Of a stretch of DNA of 10,490 nucleotides, positions 1 to 6,448 are shown piece by piece. A model generated the notes under the pieces. That model saw only the letters and a list, made by a program, of their open reading frames with translations. It was not told the DNA's origin and did no database searches. The position numbers were made by a program, and so were the translations under genes. The stretch spans positions 1-10,490 of the forward strand of contig JACROQ010000050.1 in assembly GCA_016214375.1 (NCBI GenBank). The letters are read 5' to 3'. The stretch is from Nitrospirota bacterium. GTDB taxonomy: Bacteria; Nitrospirota; 9FT-COMBO-42-15; HDB-SIOI813. The stretch's first letter is position 1. Each line of letters starts with the position of its first letter.

Positions 1-143
1 AGGGCAAACTGTCCATGAGGACAGGGCGCAAAGCCACGGGGCTTATCCAATGTTTTTTTCCTTAAATTCCCCCCTTTGAAAAAGGGGGGGCCGGGGGGAT
101 TTAAACGTAAGGAGAACCAAGCAAGCCGGGCTGCCGAGGTAGC
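1..143 (+). promoter_or_regulatory. Cyclic-di-GMP-I (GEMM-I) riboswitch aptamer, 5' edge cut by window
   Basis: The RNA reads GGGCAAA (2-8), a hairpin CTGTCC-ATGA-GGACAG (9-24), GGCGCAAAGCC (25-35), CACGGGGCTTATCC (36-48) and, after a long insert, GGAGAACCAAGC (111-122) and GCCGGGCTGCCGAGG (125-139). This is the block order of GEMM-I aptamers. By alignment with the Vibrio Vc2 aptamer, the ligand-contacting bases are kept: the third G of GGGCAAA (Vc2 G20), the middle A of CAAAG (A47) and the first C of CCG (C92). G at the first site suggests c-di-GMP rather than cGAMP. The hairpin loop is ATGA rather than the usual GNRA, and the variable P2 loop (49-110) is about 60 nt because a palindrome sits in it. 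The outermost 5' helix and the promoter lie outside the window. It leads into the kelch lipoprotein gene. Confidence 0.85.
61..105. repeat. G/C-run palindromic repeat inside the riboswitch loop
   Basis: TTAAATTCCCCCC (62-74) pairs with GGGGGGATTTAA (93-104) apart from one bulged T. Alternatively CCCCCCTTT (69-77) and AAAGGGGGG (81-89) form a tight hairpin with a GAA loop. Short palindromes built on AAATTCCCCCC/GGGGGGATTT are common intergenic repeats in Nitrospirota and Desulfobacterota; that comparison is from memory. Here the repeat occupies the peripheral loop of the c-di-GMP aptamer, where extra sequence can be tolerated. Confidence 0.7.
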
Positions 144-180
144 AATCATTTTATTGTTATTTCAGCAGTCCGGCTTTTTG
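123..180 (+). terminator. Intrinsic terminator forming the riboswitch expression platform
   Basis: AAGCCGGGCTGC (123-134) pairs with GCAGTCCGGCTT (165-176) with a single G-U pair, and the stem runs into TTTTTGTTT. The 30-nt loop contains a small CAAT/ATTG hairpin. The 5' arm of the terminator (124-134) is also the 3' strand of aptamer helix P2, so ligand-bound aptamer and terminator cannot form together. This predicts that c-di-GMP binding lets transcription continue, an ON switch. The prediction is inferred from the overlap and was not measured. Confidence 0.85.
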
Positions 181-223
181 TTTATGGAATAATTTATTTT
201 AACCTGGTAAAGATTTTTTTCGA

Positions 224-245
224 ATCTGTAGGTTATCTGTAGGTT
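224..245 (+). repeat. 11-bp perfect tandem duplication in the mRNA leader
   Basis: ATCTGTAGGTT occurs twice head to tail (224-234 and 235-245), between the riboswitch terminator and the Shine-Dalgarno of the lipoprotein gene. No function is evident; it looks like a small slippage duplication in the leader. Confidence 0.8.
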
Positions 246-261
246 TTACGGAGGGTTCATC

Positions 262-3099
262 ATGTACAAGGAAAAACATGCTCGAAAGCTATCTCTTTTT
301 GTTTCATTCTTTTTGCCCATAATTATTGCCGCCCTTTTAACTGCCTGCGGTGCTGGAGGTAGTGGAGGGGGAGATACAGGGTCAGGCACAACGCTTGCCG
401 CTCCAAAAGATGTGACAGCTACGCCGAGTGATGGTCAGGCCATCGTAAATTGGACCGCTGTTTCTGGAGCCACATACAACGTCTATATGGCATCTCAGAG
501 CGGGGTTACAAAGGGCAACTACGGCTCTCTTACCGGAGGGATGAAACACACCAATGTTACTACTCCTTTTGTTCATACGGGTCTTGCCAATGGGACGACT
601 TACTATTTTGTGGTAACAGCAGTCAATAACAACGGAGAAAGTGCGGAGTCTAACGAGGTTACAGCCACGCCTATTGCAGGAACAACCTCAATACATCCCG
701 GGAGCATGGCCACGGCGCGTTATGGTCATACCGCAACATTACTCCCTGATGGGAAAGTTCTGATCACCGGTGGCGATAATGGAGATTATACTTCCCTTTC
801 CAGCGTTGAGTTATATGATCCTTCAACCGGAGCCTTTACAAATATCGGCAATATGACTACCGCACGGGATGAACATACTGCGACTCTGCTTTCCACTGGG
901 AAGGTTCTGATCGCAGGGGGGAATGATGATGCCAGTATGGAGATATACGATCCTGCAACTGGTACATTTACAACTATTGGCAAAATGCCTACAGTGCGTT
1001 ATGAGCATACCGCTACGCTGCTTCCCAATGGCAAGGTACTGATCGCCGGCGGTTATGATGATAATTTCATTGTTTCTACCAGTGCGGAGCTGTACGATCC
1101 TGCAACCGACATATTTACACCTACCAGCAGGATGGCCCCGGCACGCCATGGCCACACTGCAACACTGCTCTCCAACGGCAAGGTACTGATCACCGGAGGA
1201 GCGGATACGAATGATAATGTCCTTTCCAGTGCAGAGATATATGATCCTGCTGCCGGCACCTTTACGGATATTGGTAAGATGACCACAGCACGCGAAGGCC
1301 ATACAGCGGCGCGACTTTCCAACGGGAATGTCCTGATCGCCGGCGGCTGGGATGGGAGTAAGAATAATGTCCTTACCAGCGCCGAGCTGTACGACCCCGC
1401 AACGGGAACATTTACATCCATTGGCAACATGACCACGGCACGCTACGACCATACAGCTACGCTGCTCTCCGATGGCAATGAGGTACTGATCCTCGGGGGT
1501 TATAATGACAAGAGCGATGCCTTCTCCAGCGCAGAGCAGTACAATCCTGTGGCAGGTACCTTTTCAGCCATTAATAGCATGGTCTCCGTGAGTATTAGTC
1601 CTGAGTCAGCATCGCTATTGCCAGGAGAAGGCAAGACTTTTTCGGCCACGGTTACCGGCAGCACCAACACAAAAGTGAGCTGGAGCATCCTGGAAGGGCT
1701 CTCCGGTGGGACGATTACCAGTGGAGGGGTTTACACTGCCACCTCGACACCCGGCACCTACCATATTGTTGCCACCAGTCAGGCCGATCCCAACAAGAAT
1801 GCCACCGCTACCATAAAGGCATCAGTTTCTGTGAGTATTAGTCCTGTGTCAGCATCGCTATTGATAGGAGAAAGCAAGACATTTTCGGCCACGGTCACCG
1901 GCAGTACGAACACGAAAGTAACCTGGAGCGTACAGGAAGGGGCCTCCGGTGGGACGATCACCAGTGGAGGGGTTTACACTGCCCCCTTGACGCTCGGCAC
2001 CTACCATGTTGTTGCCACCAGTCAGGTTGACCCCAACGCGAGTGCTATGGCTACTGTAGTTGTAATGTCCGAGGGACGCGTCAACCATACCGCGACGCTG
2101 CTCCTCAATGGGAAGGTTCTGATCGCCGGAGGTCAGGGCAATCCCCCTTATTATGTTCTTTCCAGCGCTGAGCTATACGATCCTGCAACCGGTACCTTTT
2201 CGGCCACCGGCAGCATGACAACGGCACGTTCTGCCCCCACCGCAACTCTTCTTTCTAACGGGAAGGTTCTGATCGTCGGAGGGGGAGTTGGTGCTGAGCT
2301 GTATGATCCTGTCACCGGGATCTTTTCGGTCACCGGTAGCATGGCCACAGTATATTATAGCGACACTGACACTGCGCCGTTGCTCCCTAATGGAAAAGTC
2401 CTGTTTGCTGGAAGGCCCAGCTCTGAGCTGTACGATCCTGCGACCGGGTCCTTTTCATCCACCGGCAGCATGACCACGGCACGCATGAGTTATGCCACAA
2501 CACTGCTTTCTAACGGGAAGGTTCTGATCGCTGGAGGGTTTGACAGCGATCTTCTTCTTTCTAGCGCTGAGCTGTACGATCCTGCGACTGGGACCTTTTC
2601 ATCCACCGGCAGTATGACCACGGCACGCGTATGCTCTAGGGGCTATGGCGGCACTGCGACGTTGCTCCCCAACGGGAAGGTTCTGATCGCCGGAGGGGAA
2701 TGGAAAAATTATAGTCCCCTTCCCAGCGCTGAGCTGTACGATCCGGCAAGCGGGACCTTTTCGGTCACCGGTAGCATGACCACGGCACGCTTTGAACACA
2801 CCGCGACGCTGCTCTCCAACGGGAAGGTTCTGATCGCCGGAGGTGGAAGGGACGGCACAGGTGGTACCACTGCTCTTTCCAGCGCTGAGCTGTATGATCC
2901 TGCAACCGGTACCTTTTCGACCACCGGCAGCATGACAACGGCACGTTCTGGCCCCACCGCAACACTGCTTTCTAACGGGAAGGTTCTGATCGTCGGAGGA
3001 TATACGTATGACAATAATTATGGTATCATTATTTTTCCCACCGCAGAACTGTATGATCCTGCTACGGGAACTTTTACGGTTATTGACAGTACGCTATAG
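262..3099 (+). CDS. Kelch-repeat lipoprotein with FN3 and tandem Ig-like (Big) domains
   Basis: This 945-residue protein is probably surface-anchored. Residues 1-29 are a lipoprotein signal: basic start, hydrophobic core, lipobox LTAC with Cys29, then a Gly/Ser linker. An FN3 domain spans about 47-137. Six kelch/galactose-oxidase-type repeats of the form HTATLLPNGKVLIAGG...SAELYDPATGTF follow (about 147-440), enough for one propeller. Two near-identical 81-residue Ig-like domains resembling bacterial Big domains (about 443-600) come next, then seven more kelch-like repeats to the end. The start is set by GGAGGG seven bases before ATG. The gene follows a c-di-GMP riboswitch, so a role in the matrix, adhesion or sessile lifestyle is inferred; the ligand is unknown. 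Repeat units are strongly conserved at DNA level, suggesting expansion by recombination. The last blade breaks off: a fourteenth repeat continues in another frame past the stop. No catalytic residues were recognised. Confidence 0.9.
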   Translation: MYKEKHARKLSLFVSFFLPIIIAALLTACGAGGSGGGDTGSGTTLAAPKDVTATPSDGQAIVNWTAVSGATYNVYMASQSGVTKGNYGSLTGGMKHTNVTTPFVHTGLANGTTYYFVVTAVNNNGESAESNEVTATPIAGTTSIHPGSMATARYGHTATLLPDGKVLITGGDNGDYTSLSSVELYDPSTGAFTNIGNMTTARDEHTATLLSTGKVLIAGGNDDASMEIYDPATGTFTTIGKMPTVRYEHTATLLPNGKVLIAGGYDDNFIVSTSAELYDPATDIFTPTSRMAPARHGHTATLLSNGKVLITGGADTNDNVLSSAEIYDPAAGTFTDIGKMTTAREGHTAARLSNGNVLIAGGWDGSKNNVLTSAELYDPATGTFTSIGNMTTARYDHTATLLSDGNEVLILGGYNDKSDAFSSAEQYNPVAGTFSAINSMVSVSISPESASLLPGEGKTFSATVTGSTNTKVSWSILEGLSGGTITSGGVYTATSTPGTYHIVATSQADPNKNATATIKASVSVSISPVSASLLIGESKTFSATVTGSTNTKVTWSVQEGASGGTITSGGVYTAPLTLGTYHVVATSQVDPNASAMATVVVMSEGRVNHTATLLLNGKVLIAGGQGNPPYYVLSSAELYDPATGTFSATGSMTTARSAPTATLLSNGKVLIVGGGVGAELYDPVTGIFSVTGSMATVYYSDTDTAPLLPNGKVLFAGRPSSELYDPATGSFSSTGSMTTARMSYATTLLSNGKVLIAGGFDSDLLLSSAELYDPATGTFSSTGSMTTARVCSRGYGGTATLLPNGKVLIAGGEWKNYSPLPSAELYDPASGTFSVTGSMTTARFEHTATLLSNGKVLIAGGGRDGTGGTTALSSAELYDPATGTFSTTGSMTTARSGPTATLLSNGKVLIVGGYTYDNNYGIIIFPTAELYDPATGTFTVIDSTL
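1588..2070 (+). repeat. Tandem duplication of an Ig-like domain segment within the kelch lipoprotein gene
   Basis: Two copies of about 243 bp start at 1588 and 1831 (both GTGAGTATTAGTCCTG) and stay closely similar throughout. Each encodes about 81 residues with the pattern SVSISP...FSATVTGSTNTKV...GGTITSGGVYTA...GTYH. The period is a whole number of codons, so the reading frame is kept. The similarity suggests a fairly recent internal duplication. Confidence 0.85.
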
Positions 3100-3127
3100 T
3101 CACGCAGCGACACTGCTTTTCAATGTA
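3092..3127 (+). pseudogene. Out-of-frame remnant of a further kelch-like repeat
   Basis: In the +2 frame relative to the window, this stretch encodes RYSHAATLLFN, matching the ARxxHTATLLxN core of the repeats in the upstream gene. Compared with the repeat at 2926-2975, about 11 nt (an ATGACAACGGC-like segment) are missing just before 3091. This shifts the frame and creates the TAG at 3097-3099. After AATG (3127) the similarity ends near a short inverted-repeat element. The original gene therefore had at least one more repeat. Confidence 0.75.
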
Positions 3128-3130
3128 AGA

Positions 3131-3190
3131 GAAAAAGGGGTCAGATTTATTTCTGTACTTTCATGCTATCCGAAGGGTAAACCCCTATTT
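3131..3190. repeat. Short inverted-repeat element with GGGGTCAG end, possible transposon-end relic
   Basis: AAAAAGGGGT (3132-3141) faces ACCCCTATTT (3181-3190) as imperfect inverted ends about 60 bp apart. The left end continues as GGGGTCAGATTTATTT, a sequence I associate from memory with the ends of REP-associated or IS200-like elements in proteobacterial genomes. No transposase is present. The element begins where kelch-repeat similarity stops. It also lies between convergent genes and could form a weak stem, but it lacks a clear terminator U-tract. Confidence 0.4.
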
Positions 3191-3208
3191 CCTTCTTTTG
3201 TCATGGAC

Positions 3209-3625
3209 CTATACAAAGATAACCTTAAAATCAAAGACGTCCTGTATTGCCAGGAAGTCTTTCTTGTTTTTTGTATAAAGCGTCGCCCCCATGCTTCTCA
3301 CTGAGGCCGCAATCAGGCAGTCATTTGTTATTGAGGCGGATTTCTTAATGGTATACCCCTTTGAAACTTGGAGTTTGGAAATGATCTCGCCTGCCTTTTC
3401 ATAATCTGTAATCGAGGGAACGATAACCCTGTCAACTTGTCTGAAGAAATGAAAAAGTTCATTGATGGCCCTTAAAGCCTCCTTTGTGTGTGCGCCAGCC
3501 CTAAGCTCCATCATTACTACTGAAGAGAGATAAACTATACCACTTGATAGGAAAATTTCGCTGTATAAATCTGGATCGGAAAATCGGTCTATGATGATAT
3601 TGGTATCTATAACCTTTTTAATCAT
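3209..3625 (-). CDS. PIN-domain ribonuclease toxin, VapC-like
   Basis: The 138-residue protein has the size and acidic signature of PIN-domain toxins: DTNIIID at the N-terminus (Asp7), MMELRAG around residue 40 (Glu), NDCLIAASVRS around 105 (Asp) and KNKKDF near 122 (Asp). These residues bind Mg2+/Mn2+ in the family and cut RNA, often tRNA or rRNA; the target here is unknown. Its ATG overlaps the stop of the upstream antitoxin gene by 8 nt (ATGATTAA), the usual arrangement for translational coupling in vapBC operons. It is convergent with the kelch lipoprotein gene. All four acidic positions appear present, so it is probably intact. Confidence 0.85.
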   Translation of the reverse strand: MIKKVIDTNIIIDRFSDPDLYSEIFLSSGIVYLSSVVMMELRAGAHTKEALRAINELFHFFRQVDRVIVPSITDYEKAGEIISKLQVSKGYTIKKSASITNDCLIAASVRSMGATLYTKNKKDFLAIQDVFDFKVIFV

Positions 3626-3815
3626 AGACCCTTTTTATCTTTGTCCCTTTGTATTTCTCAAAGATGCCTTCAATCTCAATTTTCCCTGCTGCCATGTCCA
3701 ATGCCTTTTTTAAGGCTTCCACGTTATCCTTAACTCCGAAAGTTTTTCTGACCTTGTCGATATCGCTCTTCTTCACTTCAACGTGGTCAATTCTTACAAC
3801 ATTTACCTTTGACAT
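3618..3815 (-). CDS. VapB-like antitoxin, partner of the PIN toxin
   Basis: This is a 65-residue charged protein directly upstream of and overlapping the PIN toxin gene. Residues 1-40 (VRIDHVEVKKSDIDKVRK then FGVKDNVEALKKALD) fit a short strand plus two helices, as in ribbon-helix-helix antitoxins. The basic C-terminal tail (KYKGTKIKRVYD) would be the toxin-wrapping segment. An excellent Shine-Dalgarno (GGAGGTGA) lies six bases before the ATG. The assignment rests mainly on size, position and overlap; the fold is inferred. Such antitoxins normally bind toxin and repress their own promoter; no clear operator was identified in the 116 bases upstream. Confidence 0.75.
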   Translation of the reverse strand: MSKVNVVRIDHVEVKKSDIDKVRKTFGVKDNVEALKKALDMAAGKIEIEGIFEKYKGTKIKRVYD

Positions 3816-3906
3816 TTTCTATCACCTCCCCAATCGTCTCTCCTATAAAAAATATCACATTTCCAGTATTTATGCCAGATAGAAATTGTATCGCAGGTGG
3901 ATAGGG

Positions 3907-3928
3907 AAATAAGGCTATGCCCTTATTT
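3907..3928 (-). terminator. Hairpin terminator after the HicBA-XRE operon
   Basis: AAATAAGG (3907-3914) and CCTTATTT (3921-3928) form a perfect 8-bp stem with a 6-nt loop, three bases downstream of the TAA of the XRE gene. On the minus strand the stem ends in TTATTT. It is AU-rich and lacks a long U-tract, so termination may be weak. It would separate the HicBA-XRE unit from the VapBC-like unit that follows. Confidence 0.5.
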
Positions 3929-3931
3929 GAC

Positions 3932-4207
3932 TTAGGCAATTTTAACCTCAAGACGTCTCCCTAATGCTGAAGCAACTCTTTCTAAAGTTGATAGTTTGAT
4001 GTCTTCTGCATGATTTTCTATCCGTGAGATTGCGGTCTTCTTGGTTTTAAGCCTGCGGGCATGCTCTTCCTGCGTCAGTCCTGCCGATTCACGTGCCTGA
4101 CGGAGCATTACTCCAACCTTAAACTGTTCGTATCCTTCAGCATATCCTACGGCAAATCTCTTCTCCCTCTTTTCCCGTTCGACGATATATTTTTCCAAGT
4201 CACTCAC
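3932..4207 (-). CDS. XRE-family helix-turn-helix protein, HigA-like antitoxin or regulator
   Basis: This 91-residue protein has a helical N-terminal extension (EKYIVEREKREKRFAVGYAEGYEQFKVG) followed by a Cro/C1-type HTH (about 33-88: LRQARESAGLTQEE, then KKTAISRIENH as recognition helix). This layout is familiar from HigA-type antitoxins. I chose GTG at 4207 because GAGGAAGG lies about 8 bases upstream; an upstream TTG at 4225 is in frame, but that SD would then be inside the gene. The gene overlaps hicA by 8 nt, so it is the third gene of the operon. HicB here is short and lacks an obvious DNA-binding domain, so this protein may supply operator binding. It could instead be the antitoxin left over from a separate HigBA-like module. 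Confidence 0.8.
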   Translation of the reverse strand: MSDLEKYIVEREKREKRFAVGYAEGYEQFKVGVMLRQARESAGLTQEEHARRLKTKKTAISRIENHAEDIKLSTLERVASALGRRLEVKIA

Positions 4208-4433
4208 GGCTCTGTCCTTCCTCAATCCACTCCTCTCTCGTTATTCCTGCCTGCTTCAGTATCCTTGTTAATAAATCTACACCTACATTCTTTTTGTGAG
4301 GATTCGGGACCGTTAATCTTAAATCACCTTTCAACATATATAAATGTTTGCCACCGCTGTGAGGGCCATCAAAACCAAACTTTCTGAGTTTTTTTATTAA
4401 GTCGTTATGTGAGACAGGGGTTAGCTTTGACAT
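4200..4433 (-). CDS. hicA: HicA-family mRNA interferase toxin
   Basis: The 77-residue protein matches the small double-stranded-RNA-binding fold of HicA (YcfA-like) toxins. It has an N-terminal helix (DLIKKLRKFGF), the SGGKHLYM strand with candidate catalytic His30, the VPNPHKKNVGVDLLTRILKQAGI segment typical of the family, and a short acidic tail. HicA toxins cleave mRNA independently of ribosomes. The ATG directly abuts the TAG of the upstream hicB with no gap, indicating translational coupling. The 3' end overlaps the XRE gene. The family is often near 60 residues, so the C-terminal extension (EEWIEEGQSRE) is slightly long but not unusual. Confidence 0.88.
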   Translation of the reverse strand: MSKLTPVSHNDLIKKLRKFGFDGPHSGGKHLYMLKGDLRLTVPNPHKKNVGVDLLTRILKQAGITREEWIEEGQSRE

Positions 4434-4682
4434 CTAAGCAACGGCTTCCTCTATTTCCTTTATTTCGGTATCTCCAAGCCTCGGAATTGGTAACCCCTTT
4501 TTAATACTCAACAATATCCATCCTTCTACGACCTCTTTCAGATTACTTCTACACTCTTCAAGGGTCTTGCCTGTTGCCCAGACACCCTTAAGCTCTTCTA
4601 TTTCTCCATAATAGGGTTCTTCCTCTTTTATGATTTCGTATTGCGCTCTTTTTAAGGCTTCTTCAATATATTCTGTAAGCAT
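4434..4682 (-). CDS. hicB: HicB-family antitoxin
   Basis: The 82-residue protein shows the partial RNase-H-like HicB fold: a strand then acidic stretch (YEIIKEEEPYYGEIEELKGVWATGKTLEECRSNLKEVVEGWILLSI), with ATGKTLEECRSNL matching the conserved helix start of the family. The C-terminal part (KKGLPIPRLGDTEIKEIEEAVA) is short and does not look like the RHH or HTH domain that many longer HicB proteins carry. AAGGAGGA lies 9 bases before ATG. Gene order antitoxin-then-toxin is one of the two known hic arrangements. It would neutralise the adjacent HicA. Because a DNA-binding domain is not visible, autorepression may depend on the XRE gene at the end of the operon. Confidence 0.88.
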   Translation of the reverse strand: MLTEYIEEALKRAQYEIIKEEEPYYGEIEELKGVWATGKTLEECRSNLKEVVEGWILLSIKKGLPIPRLGDTEIKEIEEAVA

Positions 4683-4727
4683 AATGCTGAATCCTCCTTT
4701 TTTTTCATAACTCCTTTTCAGGGCTTT

Positions 4728-4756
4728 AATTTAACAAAAGCTCATCCCTGTGTCAA
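4728..4756 (-). promoter_or_regulatory. Sigma-70-type promoter of the HicBA-XRE operon
   Basis: Read on the minus strand, TTGACA (4756-4751) is followed by a 17-base spacer and TAAATT (4733-4728). The -35 is perfect and the -10 matches four of six. Transcription would start near 4721, giving a leader of about 38 nt that contains the Shine-Dalgarno of hicB. No strong inverted-repeat operator stands out. Confidence 0.6.
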
Positions 4757-4831
4757 ACGGATTCACCTTGGCGCCTCGGTGGAGGGGGGCTGATGTCCCT
4801 TCGCGACTTGCCGGAGCAGTTGGGCACCCAA

Positions 4832-6448
4832 TTACTCCCCGTTCTCCTCCAGGATCGGGTAGGCAATGTTGGTGATGTGGGAATTGATCCGCTTCAGGTT
4901 GCTCAGGACGTCCAGGTGAATGGCGCTCGTATCCACCGACTCCTGCAGACCCTCATGCAGTCTGTTGATATGCGCCTGCCTGAAATCCCTCTCCACCTCG
5001 CCCAGGCGGGCCTTATGTCTCAATATCTTCTTTGCCAGGTCCTTATTCCGGCTGACAAAGACCGAAACGCTGATGTCAAAATTCTCCAGCACCTTCTGAT
5101 GGAACTCCACGATCTCCCTCAGGCCCTCTTCTGAGAAAGAGACCCCTGTAGTGATCTTCTTCTTGGCCAGCTCCATCAGATTCTTATCAATAATATCCCC
5201 GATATTCTCCATATTGCTCGTAAAGGCAATCAATTCAAACTCCTTCTTTGACTCCGAAGGGGTCAGGGTGGACTGTGCGATGCGGGTCAGATAGAGTTTG
5301 ATCTCCCGGTCCAGCAGATCCAACTCATCGTCCCTCTGCTCAATCCGGTACAGAAGGTCCCTGTCATTGGCCTTGAATACCTGAATACTCTCCTTGAGCA
5401 TCCACTGCACAATATCAGACATCCTCAGGGCCTCACGCGTGGCCTGTCCCAGGGCAAGAGAGGGGGTATTCAAGACGTGGGGATCCAGGTACTTCGGCCC
5501 GAATCTCTCCTCACCTTCCCGTTCCGGGATGATCCTTCTGACCAGATTGGCAAAGGGGTTGGCGAAGGGCAGGAATATCACCGCAATGGCCACATTAAAC
5601 AGGGTGTGGGCATTTGCGATCTGCCGGGGGATGTCCGAGGCGGTATATTCGATCAGGTCCTTAAAGGGCCCTATCAGGGGATAGAACAGAGAGACGCCGA
5701 TGATCTTGAACAGGATATGGGCGGCCGCCACCTGCCTGGCCTCCAGATTGGCGCCGATACTGGTGAGGATGGCCGCAGCGCATGTCCCGATATTGGCCCC
5801 GAGGATGATTGGGATCGCCACGTCCAGGGTCATCAGGTTCTGGAGAGAGAGGGCCAGGACCATCCCGATGACAGCGGCGCTGCTCTGCACAAGGGCTGTC
5901 ATGAGGGCCGCAAGGAGTATCCCCAGGAGGGGACTCTCCCCGATCGAGAGGAGGAGGGTTTTGAGGTATACGCTCTCTCTCAAGGGGATCATGCTGTCCG
6001 ACATGATCTTGATCGAGAAAAAGATGAAGGCAAAGCCTAAGATCCCCTGTCCGATCTCGCGGGTCACAGCCCGTTTTGCAAAGGACATGAGACCGATCCC
6101 GATGGCAATAAAGAGGATGGCCACATCGTAGACCCTGAAGGCCAGGAGCTGGACTGTCACCGTCGTCCCGATATCCGCCCCGAGGATGACCCCGATCGTC
6201 TGATTCAGGGTCATCAAACCGGAGCTGACAAAACCGACGAGCATGACGGTCGCCGCACTGCTGCTCTGCAGGATCGCCGTGATGACGGCGCCGACACCGA
6301 TCCCGATATAGCGGTTCTTTGTAAGGGAAGTCAGGATGGCACGGAGGCGGCCCCCTGCCGCCTTCTGAAGCCCTTCACCGGCGAGCCGTATTCCATAGAG
6401 GAGGAGGGCAATGCCCCCCAGAAACGATATCACAATAAAAAAGATCAT
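4832..6448 (-). CDS. Na+/phosphate cotransporter family protein with PhoU-like C-terminal domain
   Basis: This is an inner-membrane protein with two inverted Na/Pi-cotransporter repeats (PF02690 type). The first has QSSSAATV (62-69) and GADIGTT (91-97); the second has QSSAAVIG (189-196) and GANIGT (218-223). HTLFN follows near 282. Residues 1-300 are mostly hydrophobic helices. After RRIIPEREGEERFG (about 305-318) comes a soluble helical region of about 200 residues resembling PhoU, including the KNLMELAKKK-type helices. Proteins of this design import phosphate with sodium, and the PhoU-like tail may regulate flux. The start is ATG at 6448 in a TGATG overlap with the upstream gene; GTG at 6451 adds one residue (numbering here uses the longer form). 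It is the last gene of the metF operon. No convincing terminator follows; TTGGGCACCCAA after the stop gives only a very tight hairpin. Confidence 0.9.
   Translation of the reverse strand: MIFFIVISFLGGIALLLYGIRLAGEGLQKAAGGRLRAILTSLTKNRYIGIGVGAVITAILQSSSAATVMLVGFVSSGLMTLNQTIGVILGADIGTTVTVQLLAFRVYDVAILFIAIGIGLMSFAKRAVTREIGQGILGFAFIFFSIKIMSDSMIPLRESVYLKTLLLSIGESPLLGILLAALMTALVQSSAAVIGMVLALSLQNLMTLDVAIPIILGANIGTCAAAILTSIGANLEARQVAAAHILFKIIGVSLFYPLIGPFKDLIEYTASDIPRQIANAHTLFNVAIAVIFLPFANPFANLVRRIIPEREGEERFGPKYLDPHVLNTPSLALGQATREALRMSDIVQWMLKESIQVFKANDRDLLYRIEQRDDELDLLDREIKLYLTRIAQSTLTPSESKKEFELIAFTSNMENIGDIIDKNLMELAKKKITTGVSFSEEGLREIVEFHQKVLENFDISVSVFVSRNKDLAKKILRHKARLGEVERDFRQAHINRLHEGLQESVDTSAIHLDVLSNLKRINSHITNIAYPILEENGE

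Noticed and set aside
823..1452. 209-codon minus-strand open frame opposite the kelch lipoprotein gene
   Set aside because: It is the antisense of repeat DNA; its Cys/Arg-rich repetitive product simply mirrors the kelch units. The other minus-strand frames in 786-3014 are the same.
708..3090. Regularly spaced repeats resembling a CRISPR array
   Set aside because: The units are coding, in frame, degenerate and 130-200 bp in period with conserved protein motifs; they are kelch-like repeats.
3136..3186. AGGGGT/ACCCCT pair as a plus-strand terminator for the kelch gene
   Set aside because: A six-base stem with a roughly 40-nt loop and no U-run is too weak; it is more likely the ends of a short repeat element.
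3008..3304. Plus-strand 98-codon open frame past the end of the kelch gene
   Set aside because: It is a shifted frame of the kelch repeat joined to a repeat element and the antisense of the PIN toxin; only the 12-residue repeat remnant is meaningful.
4208..4225. TTG upstream start for the XRE gene
   Set aside because: It would place the strong GAGGAAGG ribosome binding site inside the coding region and enlarge the overlap with hicA to 26 nt; GTG at 4207 fits better.
4820..4831. TTGGGCACCCAA after the cotransporter stop as a terminator
   Set aside because: The hairpin would have a loop of two to four bases and no U-tract, so it is not convincing.
4793..5134. Plus-strand 113-codon open frame near the cotransporter 3' end
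   Set aside because: It is antisense to the PhoU-like domain of a well-supported gene; the upstream GGAGGGGGG is fortuitous.
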